From Candidatus Gastranaerophilales bacterium (GTDB lineage Bacteria; Cyanobacteriota; Vampirovibrionia; Gastranaerophilales; Gastranaerophilaceae): 53,793 nucleotides of DNA. Of the stretch, positions 9,449-16,599 are shown piece after piece. Below the pieces are notes generated by a model. That model was not told where the DNA came from. It searched no databases and saw only the letters and a program-made list of their open reading frames with translations. A program made the position numbers and the translations under genes. Each line of letters starts with the position of its first letter. Position 1 is the stretch's first letter. The stretch covers positions 1-53,793 of the forward strand of contig CANPWQ010000008.1 in NCBI GenBank assembly GCA_947584965.1, written 5' to 3'.

Positions 9449-10065
9449 TATTTTTCTCCTTTATTATTATTTTTATTTTTGTTTTGTCTGTTGTTTTGCC
9501 TGTATAATAAGTCATTATACGGAAGATTTTGTTCTTCAAATCTCTGTCTTAAAGCCGGAATAGAGTTTCTTAAATAATTTTCCACTTCCGCGCTTCCCGG
9601 TATAAATTCTGCCGTTATTTTCCCGTGCTTATCTATTTTTAATATAACCGATACATCATTATCAAAAGTTATTCTTACAGGCTTTTGAGTGCTTTGAGCC
9701 TTTTGTATCAGTTCCGTTATTTTATTTGTTACCTCAACCGCCTTTTGTGATACAGTATTTTGCAGTGTTTCTATTTGCATTATTCCTTTAAAATCCCCAG
9801 ATGGAGTTGATTCAACACTAAATTTCCCGTCTTGAGCCATATTAACAAAAAACATTGCATCTTCTATACTCATCATTATTGAGTCTAAATTAAACTCCAA
9901 TTCGATGTCAGAGTTTATTTCTTCATTTTGGTTAATTCCTTGATTTAATATTTCTGAAAAAGGAGAATTAACACTCTGCAATATCTCGGTTTCTTCGTCC
10001 GTAACCGCTATATTTTTGAGTTCTTTATTCTCAATATTTTGATTAATCTGAGCTTCTACTTTCAT
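9448..10065 (-). CDS. fliK: FliK-like flagellar hook-length control protein
   Basis: This protein has 205 residues. Residues from about 130 match the FliK C-terminal (Flg_hook) domain: PVRITFDNDVSVILKIDK, then GKITAEFIPGSAEVENYL, then a helix (NSIPALRQRFEEQNL). In other bacteria this domain contacts FlhB to switch export from hook to filament subunits. The N-terminal ruler part is only about 120 residues, much shorter than in enteric FliK, and the tail is Asn/Lys-rich and disordered. It sits between fliJ and the hook/rod gene, as expected for a hook-assembly cluster. The name rests on the domain and on context. Confidence 0.7.
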   Translation of the reverse strand: MKVEAQINQNIENKELKNIAVTDEETEILQSVNSPFSEILNQGINQNEEINSDIELEFNLDSIMMSIEDAMFFVNMAQDGKFSVESTPSGDFKGIMQIETLQNTVSQKAVEVTNKITELIQKAQSTQKPVRITFDNDVSVILKIDKHGKITAEFIPGSAEVENYLRNSIPALRQRFEEQNLPYNDLLYRQNNRQNKNKNNNKGEK

Positions 10066-10074
10066 ATTTATCCT

Positions 10075-10548
10075 TTAATATTCTTCATTATTTTCAATAG
10101 CTTCTTCTTCTTTTTTATCACGGCTTCTTTGGAAATATTTTTGAACTGCCACTTCTGATAATTGCTTTATTTCTGCTGCTTTTTCTTCTTCTTTATACTG
10201 TTCAAGTGCTCTTTCTTTATGTTTTTCCAACACCTTAACTTCTTTTTCGCATTGAGCAAGTTTTTCTTTTTCTATTTCAAGTGCTTTTATTGCTTCTTCT
10301 TTTTGTTTTTCAAGTTCTTCGCCTTTTTCATACAGATGTTTTAAGTATTTATCGTAAGAATCCATCATTCTGAAGTCGGTTGTTGTCCTCATTATTTGTA
10401 TTACGCCTGATATTTCAAGATTATTGTCGTCTATTAATCCTTGTATTCTGTCTACCTCGTTTTTTGCTTTTATTACTTCTTGCAGCTGCTCTTCTTTCTT
10501 TCTTATCCTGAAATCAAGCATCTTTTGCAATCTGTATCTGAACGGCAT
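10075..10548 (-). CDS. fliJ: Flagellar export chaperone-like protein FliJ
   Basis: The 157-residue protein starts MPFRYRLQKMLDFRIRKKEE, the typical FliJ N-terminus, and is a nearly continuous Lys/Glu-rich coiled coil (about 15-130). FliJ sits in the centre of the FliI ATPase ring and helps export. Here it is not next to fliI (40-41 kb) but heads a separate cluster with fliK and a hook/rod gene. A plus-strand Phe-rich reading frame across 10162-10344 is only the antisense of this coiled coil. Confidence 0.85.
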   Translation of the reverse strand: MPFRYRLQKMLDFRIRKKEEQLQEVIKAKNEVDRIQGLIDDNNLEISGVIQIMRTTTDFRMMDSYDKYLKHLYEKGEELEKQKEEAIKALEIEKEKLAQCEKEVKVLEKHKERALEQYKEEEKAAEIKQLSEVAVQKYFQRSRDKKEEEAIENNEEY

Positions 10549-10669
10549 ATTAATACTTTTTCTTATACTTATACATTAAAATTATGTATTTTTTTTATTA
10601 ATTGAAGTACCTCTATTTATATGAATTTTTAATGTTTTTTTTTGAAAAGTCAAAATAGTGATAATAAAC

Positions 10670-10697
10670 TGGACTATATACAAGATTGTTATATAAT
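10670..10697 (+). promoter_or_regulatory. Promoter of the pxpA-yvcK-pan operon
   Basis: TGGACT and a perfect TATAAT are separated by 16 bases, 49 bases before the ATG at 10746, which has AAAGGGGA as ribosome-binding site. The 197-base gap around it (10549-10745) also holds the start region of the divergent fliJ gene and is otherwise A/T-rich and featureless. Confidence 0.6.
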
Positions 10698-10745
10698 AGT
10701 AATGGAAAGTTATAATTTTATGACAGTTTTGGTAAAGGGGATATT

Positions 10746-11519
10746 ATGCCGTCAAAACATATTGATTTTAATATAGATGCAGCACAAGGCTTCGGAGTTT
10801 ATAAGAATAATATAGAAACACAATTGCTTGATTATGTCAGCAGCGTAAATATTTCTTGCGGATTTCATGCGGGCGACCCGCTTTTAATAAAAGAATATTT
10901 ACTGAAATGTAAAGAAAAAAATTTAACAATCGGGGCTCATATCGGGTTTAATGATATTGCAGGACTAGGATATAGACCAATGGAACTTGATAATGATGAA
11001 ATTGAAGCAATGGTTATATATCAAACAGGAGCTTTAGCTTCTTTTGCAAAATCATACGGGCTTGTTATAGACCACGTAAGACCGCACGGAGCTATGTATA
11101 AAATGGCAAGTGAAAACATTAATTTTGCCGTATCTGTTGCCAAAGCCGTTAAAAAATTTGATAAATGGCTTGCTTTTACATGTCTGGATAACGAAATTTT
11201 AAGCCAAGTTGAATCAGAAACCGGCATTATCGTTAACAGAGAAGTTTTTGTTGATAAATATTATACTCAGGAATTTGTACCTGATTGGGAAAATAAAAAA
11301 ACAATTAATGATGAAGATGCTCTTAACAGAATAAGAACTATTTTATTTTCATCTCAAATAAAATTAGGCAACGGAGTATTTATGCCCGTTAACTGCAATA
11401 CTATTCACTTTGATACAAAAAATCCGAACATTTTGGAATTATTAAAAAAATCAAATGAAATTATTGTTCCTACACCTTATAACTACAATAAAGCAGAACT
11501 TTCGGGGTGGGTAGAATAA
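10746..11519 (+). CDS. pxpA: LamB/YcsF family protein (PxpA-like 5-oxoprolinase subunit A)
   Basis: The 257-residue protein follows PxpA throughout: SVNISCGFHAGDP (about 34-46), GAHIGFNDIAGLGYRPM, YQTGALASFAKSYG and DHVRPHGAMYKMA. PxpA, with the PxpB/PxpC amidolyase subunits, opens 5-oxoproline to glutamate with ATP. Two differences stand out. The usual D-N-x-D-LGEG start is DFNIDAAQGFG, so the conserved Glu is a Gln, and the C-terminal HGD motif reads IHFDTKN. No pxpB or pxpC lies nearby. The gene leads an operon with yvcK one base downstream, so its role could differ from classic oxoprolinase. Confidence 0.8.
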   Translation: MPSKHIDFNIDAAQGFGVYKNNIETQLLDYVSSVNISCGFHAGDPLLIKEYLLKCKEKNLTIGAHIGFNDIAGLGYRPMELDNDEIEAMVIYQTGALASFAKSYGLVIDHVRPHGAMYKMASENINFAVSVAKAVKKFDKWLAFTCLDNEILSQVESETGIIVNREVFVDKYYTQEFVPDWENKKTINDEDALNRIRTILFSSQIKLGNGVFMPVNCNTIHFDTKNPNILELLKKSNEIIVPTPYNYNKAELSGWVE

Positions 11520-11520
11520 T

Positions 11521-12849
11521 ATGAAAATAAGTAATTTTTCGCTAAAAATCCCAAAGGATGCAGGCTGGCTTCTTCCGGGATTGGAAATAAAAAGGTGGTT
11601 TATACTTATAATTACGGGAGCAGTCCTTGCGACTATTGGTTTGTGCATAATTACAAACCTGCGCCCTATTTATTCGTTAATAAATTTGATTATGAGATTT
11701 ACTCAAACCCTCCCGCCTCAAATAATAGGCTGGTTTCTTATTGTTTCGGGCGCCGTTGCTTTCAGTATCGGCTGGTTAAAAACAAACTACTCCATACTTG
11801 ATGTTAATACTGACAGAAACAGACACGCCGTTTTAGAGGATTTATACAGAAGAAGAAAATTAAACAGAGGCCCTAAAATTGTTGCAATAGGCGGCGGAAC
11901 AGGGCTTTCCACAATGCTTAAGGGCATTAAAAAAATTACCAATAATATTACGGCAATAGTAACCGTCGGTGATGACGGCGGAAGTTCGGGTAAATTAAGA
12001 GAAGAATTAGGTGTTCTTCCGCCCGGTGACATAAGAAGCTGTATTGCTGCTTTAGCTGATGATGAAGATTTAGTAACTAAATTATTTCAATTCAGATTTA
12101 AAGAATGTGCGGGATTATCAGGACACAGTTTCGGGAACCTTTTTATTACAGCAATGTGCGCTATTACGGGGAATATGGTTAATGCTGTTAAAGAATCATC
12201 AAATATTCTCTCAATTAGAGGCAGAGTTTTACCCTCTACCCTTGATGATATGCGTCTTGTAGCCGAAATGGAAGACGGCTCAATTATTAAAGGAGAATCA
12301 AATATCCCCGAATCAGGCAAAAAAATAAAAAGATTATTCACAGAACCCTGCAATTGTAAACCGCTTGAAGACGCTATAACCGCAATTCACGACGCCGATT
12401 TAATAATATTAGGGCCGGGGAGCCTTTATACAAGTGTCATTCCTAACCTTTTAATAAATGATATTTCTAAAGCGGTAAATGACGCAAAAGCCAAAAAAAT
12501 ATATGTTTGCAATATTATGACACAACCGGGGGAAACAGACGGATTTAGCGTTTCCGACCACTTAAAAACATTAATAAATCACGCAAAATACAATAAAATC
12601 ATTGATGCAGTGCTTGTAAATACCAAATTAAGCGAAGAGTTAATTGCACCTTATAAAGATGCAGGCTCTGTGCCTGTTGTTGTGGATAAAGATGAAATAA
12701 GTAAAATGGGAATAGAGATTGTTCAAAAAAACTTAATTGAAGATAAACGTTTTGAAGACGGGCACTCATCTTTCGTCAGACACTCACCCGGCAGACTTGC
12801 ACGCATAATTTATTACTGGTATCGGAAGAAAGAAAAGGATAAAAACTAA
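11521..12849 (+). CDS. yvcK: YvcK/CofD-like protein with two N-terminal membrane helices
   Basis: This 442-residue member of the gluconeogenesis-factor family has two predicted membrane helices (about 25-47 and 68-87). The nucleotide-binding fold begins with VAIGGGTGLSTMLKG (122-136), then TVGDDGGSSGKLREELG, PPGDIRSC, SGHSFGNLF and ILGPGSLYTSVIPNLL. In Firmicutes YvcK binds UDP-sugars and coordinates carbon flux and cell-wall synthesis. Membrane-anchored versions are, to my knowledge, typical of the cyanobacterial lineage. It starts one base after pxpA and its stop overlaps the panB start as TAATG, so translation is probably coupled. Confidence 0.9.
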   Translation: MKISNFSLKIPKDAGWLLPGLEIKRWFILIITGAVLATIGLCIITNLRPIYSLINLIMRFTQTLPPQIIGWFLIVSGAVAFSIGWLKTNYSILDVNTDRNRHAVLEDLYRRRKLNRGPKIVAIGGGTGLSTMLKGIKKITNNITAIVTVGDDGGSSGKLREELGVLPPGDIRSCIAALADDEDLVTKLFQFRFKECAGLSGHSFGNLFITAMCAITGNMVNAVKESSNILSIRGRVLPSTLDDMRLVAEMEDGSIIKGESNIPESGKKIKRLFTEPCNCKPLEDAITAIHDADLIILGPGSLYTSVIPNLLINDISKAVNDAKAKKIYVCNIMTQPGETDGFSVSDHLKTLINHAKYNKIIDAVLVNTKLSEELIAPYKDAGSVPVVVDKDEISKMGIEIVQKNLIEDKRFEDGHSSFVRHSPGRLARIIYYWYRKKEKDKN

Positions 12850-13712
12850 TGTCTGAAACAATAAAGCCGATTACAATTAAAACATTTCAAAAAATGAAAC
12901 AATCTGGCGAAAAAATTTCAATGCTGACTGCTTACGACTGTTCCACAGCTTCATATCTTGATGAAAGCGGAATTGATTCAATTTTAGTCGGTGACTCACT
13001 TGGAATGACTATATTAGGTTATGATACAACAATAAAAGTTACAACAGAAGATATGGTTACATTTACAAAAGCAGTATCTAACGGAGTTAAAAGAGCACTT
13101 GTCATTGCAGATATGCCGTTTTTATCATATCACGTATCCCTTGAACAAACTGTCCAAAATGCCGGAAAACTTATTCAATCAGGAGCAAAAGCAGTTAAAC
13201 TTGAGGGGGCTTCAGAATTTATTCTTAACGAAATTAATCATTTAACAAACTGCGGAATTAATGTAGCAGGACATTTAGGTTTTACTCCTCAATACATTAA
13301 TACAATCGGCGGATATTTCGTTCAGGGAAAATCTTATGAAAATACATTAAAGTTGCTTGAAAGCGCAAAACGACTTGAAGAAAACGGGGCATTCTGCGTT
13401 ATTCTTGAAATGGTACCCGAAGAATCCGCTAAATACATAAGCGAAAACTTAAACATTCCCACAATAGGCATAGGCGCAGGCAAATATTGCGACGGGCAGG
13501 TGCTTGTTATTAATGATATTATCGGAAAATTCCCAAATGATTTCCATATTCCGAAATTTGTTAAGCAATATGCGGATGTAAAAAGCATTATAGAAAATGC
13601 AGCCCGCGCATATAATAATGACGTAAAACAAAATATTTTTCCGTCATCAGAATACACATTTAATTTATCCGAAGAGGAGAGAGAAAAACTTGAACACCTT
13701 GTTACTAAATAA
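12849..13712 (+). CDS. panB: 3-methyl-2-oxobutanoate hydroxymethyltransferase
   Basis: PanB adds a hydroxymethyl group from methylene-tetrahydrofolate to 2-oxoisovalerate, giving ketopantoate, the first committed step to pantothenate and CoA. The 287-residue sequence has normal length. It contains MLTAYDCSTASYLDESGID, LVGDSLGMTILGYDTTI, ADMPFLSYH, AVKLEGA (the Lys/Glu near the substrate) and GIGAGKYCDGQVLVINDIIG. It overlaps yvcK by one base and panC by 23 bases in a different frame. Confidence 0.95.
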   Translation: MSETIKPITIKTFQKMKQSGEKISMLTAYDCSTASYLDESGIDSILVGDSLGMTILGYDTTIKVTTEDMVTFTKAVSNGVKRALVIADMPFLSYHVSLEQTVQNAGKLIQSGAKAVKLEGASEFILNEINHLTNCGINVAGHLGFTPQYINTIGGYFVQGKSYENTLKLLESAKRLEENGAFCVILEMVPEESAKYISENLNIPTIGIGAGKYCDGQVLVINDIIGKFPNDFHIPKFVKQYADVKSIIENAARAYNNDVKQNIFPSSEYTFNLSEEEREKLEHLVTK

Positions 13713-14553
13713 AATTGATGATGTTAAATTAAATATAAAAAGCTGGAAAAAAGATAACCAAACAATCGGACTTGTCCCGACAATGGGAGCACTGCACAAA
13801 GGACACGCCTCTTTAATAAAAAGGGCAAAAGAAATGTGTGATAAAGTTGTAGTCAGTGTATTTGTAAATCCCATTCAATTTGGACCAAATGAAGATTATG
13901 ACAAATATCCGCGCACAATAGAAGCAGATAAAAAATTATGCGAAGAACTCGGAGCCGATATTGTTTTTGCTCCAGCCCCAAGTGAAATGTACGGTCAAGG
14001 CAATAAGCTGTCAAATAATGAATTGACCTTTGTATGTCCTCCGTATAATTTAACGGACTGCCTTTGCGGGAAATCACGAATAGGACACTTTGACGGAGTT
14101 GCAACCGTCGTTATGAAACTGTTTAATATTACAACCCCCGATTTCGCATTTTTCGGACAAAAAGATGCTCAACAATTGTTTATTCTTAAAAGAATGGTTA
14201 AAGATTTAAATATAAATTTAACCATAATCCCTTGTCCTATTGTAAGAGAAGATGACGGACTGGCTTTAAGCTCAAGAAATTCATATCTTTCAGCAGAAGA
14301 AAGAACTTGGGCTTTAACTATTTCAAAATCGCTTAAAGAAATAGAAAAATTATACAAACAAGGTATAACTGATTGCAGTATTTTATTAGATACTGCGATA
14401 TCAATCTTAGATAAAAATCTTGAAATTGAATATATAGAATTTCGGAATTTTGACACATTTGAGGAGGTAAAAACCGCAAAGGAAAATACATTGACAGCTA
14501 TCGCCGTCAAAGCAGGAAAAACGAGGTTAATTGATAATATAATATTGGTATAA
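13690..14553 (+). CDS. panC: Pantoate-beta-alanine ligase (pantothenate synthetase), TTG start
   Basis: PanC joins pantoate and beta-alanine using ATP. The 287-residue protein has the HIGH-type motif in TMGALHKGHASLI (about 32-44), VVVSVFVNPIQFGPNEDYDKY, GHFDGVATVV, FFGQKDAQQ and the KMSKS-like LALSSRNSYLS. The start is a TTG at 13690 inside the panB end, with a GAGGAG ribosome-binding site eight bases upstream. No ATG gives a complete N-terminus. Cyanobacterial PanC is commonly fused to cytidylate kinase, and that extension is absent here. panB, panC and coaX (27.9 kb) together cover most of the route to phosphopantothenate. Confidence 0.95.
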   Translation: MNTLLLNKIDDVKLNIKSWKKDNQTIGLVPTMGALHKGHASLIKRAKEMCDKVVVSVFVNPIQFGPNEDYDKYPRTIEADKKLCEELGADIVFAPAPSEMYGQGNKLSNNELTFVCPPYNLTDCLCGKSRIGHFDGVATVVMKLFNITTPDFAFFGQKDAQQLFILKRMVKDLNINLTIIPCPIVREDDGLALSSRNSYLSAEERTWALTISKSLKEIEKLYKQGITDCSILLDTAISILDKNLEIEYIEFRNFDTFEEVKTAKENTLTAIAVKAGKTRLIDNIILV

Positions 14554-15543
14554 ATGGCACAACAAAGAATAGATAACAAATTATCACAACTTAATACAAT
14601 CGCAAGGTTAATATACACTGCGAAGTTTTTGCGTTATTTATTTTTCTTTTATTCTTTTTTATCATTTGTATTCTGGTTTTTAAACTGCTTTGAAGTAGAA
14701 TGGCTCTATCATTTTAATTGGCTTTTTCAATTTCCTTATGAAATAATTTCCATATTTTATAACCCGGAGGGTATAACCGTTGATTTATCACTGGCTTTCA
14801 TTGGTATTATAGCCTTAATACTCGGATTTCTTTATGATTTTATATTAAACATATTTTATAACAGAGTAATAATTTTGCAGGAAGAAGAAGAAAAAAGAGT
14901 TGAACGGCAAAAACAGCTCAGGCAGATGAAAAAAAGAAAAAAAATCCAAAATGTTCAACCGGAAGCAGGTATGCCTGTTATTGGAGCCCCAAATGCTTTT
15001 TCGGAATCAAAATTAATATTTTTAATTCTTCCTCACGTTAAGAAAATTAAACGAAAAAAAGACGATTTAGAATTAACTTTTCAAGAAGTTGAAATTTGGA
15101 AACAAAGAGTTAATAAAAAATTAATAGAAAATACAAATTATTCAAAGCCGATGCAAAAAGGCTATTATCGAAAAAATTTATTTCTCGCATATAAAGATTT
15201 TAACTATGTTGATGATTTTGTATATTATATAACCCCAACTTTAGATTCCATAATACTTGAATTTAAAAAATACGGAATATTAACGTCATTTTGTTATGTA
15301 TTAAGTGCAATAAATAATATGAATGCACTGGAAAAAGAATTGGATTGTATGGATACGGTTCTTTCTCTTAACTTTGAGAATGAATTTGTTGTTACCAACA
15401 GATTTAAAATAACATACGACAATAAATCCATTCAAAAATACAAAATGGATTTAAAAGGAGAATATAATCTTTCAAAGAACTTAACAATTTCAAACCGTCA
15501 ACCGTTATATACCTTATATGATAAAGATAAACCACAAGAATAA
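14554..15543 (+). CDS. Membrane protein of unknown function (panC-dut operon)
   Basis: The 329-residue protein starts at the base after the panC stop (TAAATG). Two hydrophobic segments are clear: about 27-43 (LRYLFFFYSFLSFVFWF) and 78-105 (LSLAFIGIIALILGFLYDF). A Glu/Arg/Lys-rich helix (about 109-133) follows, then a soluble domain of about 190 residues containing VDDFVYYITPTLDSIILEF. It probably spans the inner membrane twice with a large cytoplasmic C-terminal domain. I do not recognise the family. Its position says it is co-transcribed with pantothenate genes and dut, but gives no functional clue. Confidence 0.7.
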   Translation: MAQQRIDNKLSQLNTIARLIYTAKFLRYLFFFYSFLSFVFWFLNCFEVEWLYHFNWLFQFPYEIISIFYNPEGITVDLSLAFIGIIALILGFLYDFILNIFYNRVIILQEEEEKRVERQKQLRQMKKRKKIQNVQPEAGMPVIGAPNAFSESKLIFLILPHVKKIKRKKDDLELTFQEVEIWKQRVNKKLIENTNYSKPMQKGYYRKNLFLAYKDFNYVDDFVYYITPTLDSIILEFKKYGILTSFCYVLSAINNMNALEKELDCMDTVLSLNFENEFVVTNRFKITYDNKSIQKYKMDLKGEYNLSKNLTISNRQPLYTLYDKDKPQE

Positions 15544-15555
15544 GGAGAGAAAAAA

Positions 15556-15990
15556 ATGAAAATGAAAGTAATCAGATTAGCACATAACAAGCACCTGCCC
15601 GAATACAAAACAGAGGGTTCATCGGGAATGGATTTATACGCTGCAATTGATAAAGAAATAACATTAAAACCGCTTGAAAGAGTATTGGTGCCAACGGGAA
15701 TAAAAATAGAAATTCCGCTTGAATACGAAGCACAAATAAGAGCGCGCTCAGGATTGTCCGTTAAACACGGAATAACATTAATTAATGCAGTAGGTACGGT
15801 TGATGCCGATTATAGAGGCGAAGTATGCGTAGGATTAGTCAACTTATCAAACGAAGAATACACAATAAAACCCGAAGACAGAATTGCTCAAATGGTTATA
15901 GCAAAAGTTGAAAAAGCACAAATTGAAGTAACCGCCGAGCTGGCAGAATCAGCAAGAGGCGAGGGCGGATTTGGTTCCACAGGCTTTTAA
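15556..15990 (+). CDS. dut: dUTP diphosphatase (trimeric dUTPase)
   Basis: This enzyme hydrolyses dUTP to dUMP, preventing uracil incorporation. The 144-residue protein has all five family motifs: GMDLYAA, RARSGLSVKHGI, NAVGTVDADYRGE (catalytic Asp), RIAQMVIAK and the P-loop-like RGEGGFGSTGF at the C-terminus. An AAGGAG ribosome-binding site precedes the ATG. It is the last gene of the plus-strand operon and overlaps the convergent secG by four bases. Confidence 0.97.
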   Translation: MKMKVIRLAHNKHLPEYKTEGSSGMDLYAAIDKEITLKPLERVLVPTGIKIEIPLEYEAQIRARSGLSVKHGITLINAVGTVDADYRGEVCVGLVNLSNEEYTIKPEDRIAQMVIAKVEKAQIEVTAELAESARGEGGFGSTGF

Positions 15991-16211
15991 TGAAATAAAT
16001 GATACCCTGTTATAAAAGAACAAAGCAAAAATATTGCCGAGAGGACATAAGTAAAATGATTTAACCCCTTTTCGGCACTTTTTTGCGAAGAAAACAAATT
16101 AGCGGCACCTCCTATTGCGCCCAGACCGTCACCTTTTGGAGAGTGTAATAAAACCAATAATATTAATAATACTGCCGTTATAATTTGTATAATCCACACA
16201 ATGGTTAGCAT
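15987..16211 (-). CDS. secG: Protein translocase subunit SecG
   Basis: The 74-residue inner-membrane protein has two hydrophobic helices (about 5-22 and 51-70). They flank the conserved loop LLHSPKGDGLGAIGGAANLFSSQ, quoted here in part as SPKGDGLGAIGG. SecG assists SecYE during protein export. It lies 10 bases downstream of the YggU gene and is likely co-transcribed from the promoter at 16549-16576. Length and motif fit the family well. Confidence 0.9.
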   Translation of the reverse strand: MLTIVWIIQIITAVLLILLVLLHSPKGDGLGAIGGAANLFSSQKSAEKGLNHFTYVLSAIFLLCSFITGYHLFH

Positions 16212-16221
16212 AATTTATCCC

Positions 16222-16542
16222 TTATTTTTCCTTTTGAATTGAGTTTAACACAAACATAATTTTTTGTATAACATCGTTTGTGTCAATATCTGATATAGAA
16301 ATTTTTTTTAATTTTGATTTATCGCCTGAAACAATTTTTATTTTAGAACGATTTATCTTAAAACAATCCGATAAAAAATCTATAAGCTCTTTATTTGCTT
16401 TATTTTCAATCGGCGGAGCTGAAATTTTTATTCTTATAAATTCATTGCAGTAATCGACAATCTTGTTAAATGATGAATTTGGAACAAGTTTCACCGCAAT
16501 TACAACACTGTTATTTGCAATATTTAAAAAGGCATTTTGCAT
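16222..16542 (-). CDS. DUF167/YggU family protein, probably leaderless
   Basis: This 106-residue protein has the YggU pattern: VVIAVKLVPNSS, IRIKISAPPIENKANKELI and KIKIVSGDKSKLKKISI. Family members are small conserved proteins of unclear biochemical role. An in-frame ATG exists at 16557, but it falls inside the -10 box of the promoter. The ATG at 16542 lies exactly six bases after that box and coincides with the expected transcription start. I therefore choose 16542, which gives a transcript with little or no leader. secG follows 10 bases downstream. Confidence 0.8.
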   Translation of the reverse strand: MQNAFLNIANNSVVIAVKLVPNSSFNKIVDYCNEFIRIKISAPPIENKANKELIDFLSDCFKINRSKIKIVSGDKSKLKKISISDIDTNDVIQKIMFVLNSIQKEK

Positions 16543-16548
16543 AAATTT

Positions 16549-16576
16549 ATTATACAATGACTGGTAAAATTGTGAA
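16549..16576 (-). promoter_or_regulatory. Promoter of yggU-secG placed directly before the start codon
   Basis: On the minus strand, TTCACA is separated by 16 bases from a perfect TATAAT, followed by AAATTT and then ATG. The predicted +1 is at or next to the A of the start codon at 16542. No Shine-Dalgarno sequence is present. Confidence 0.6.
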
Positions 16577-16599
16577 ATAAAGTGTAAAATAAGATTGCT

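Noticed and set aside
10162-10344. Phe-rich 60-residue plus-strand frame
   Set aside because: It is the antisense of the Lys/Glu-rich FliJ coiled coil; AAA/GAA codons read backwards as TTT/TTC.
16543-16557. Upstream ATG of the YggU gene
   Set aside because: It lies within the -10 box of the promoter, so it would not be on the transcript.
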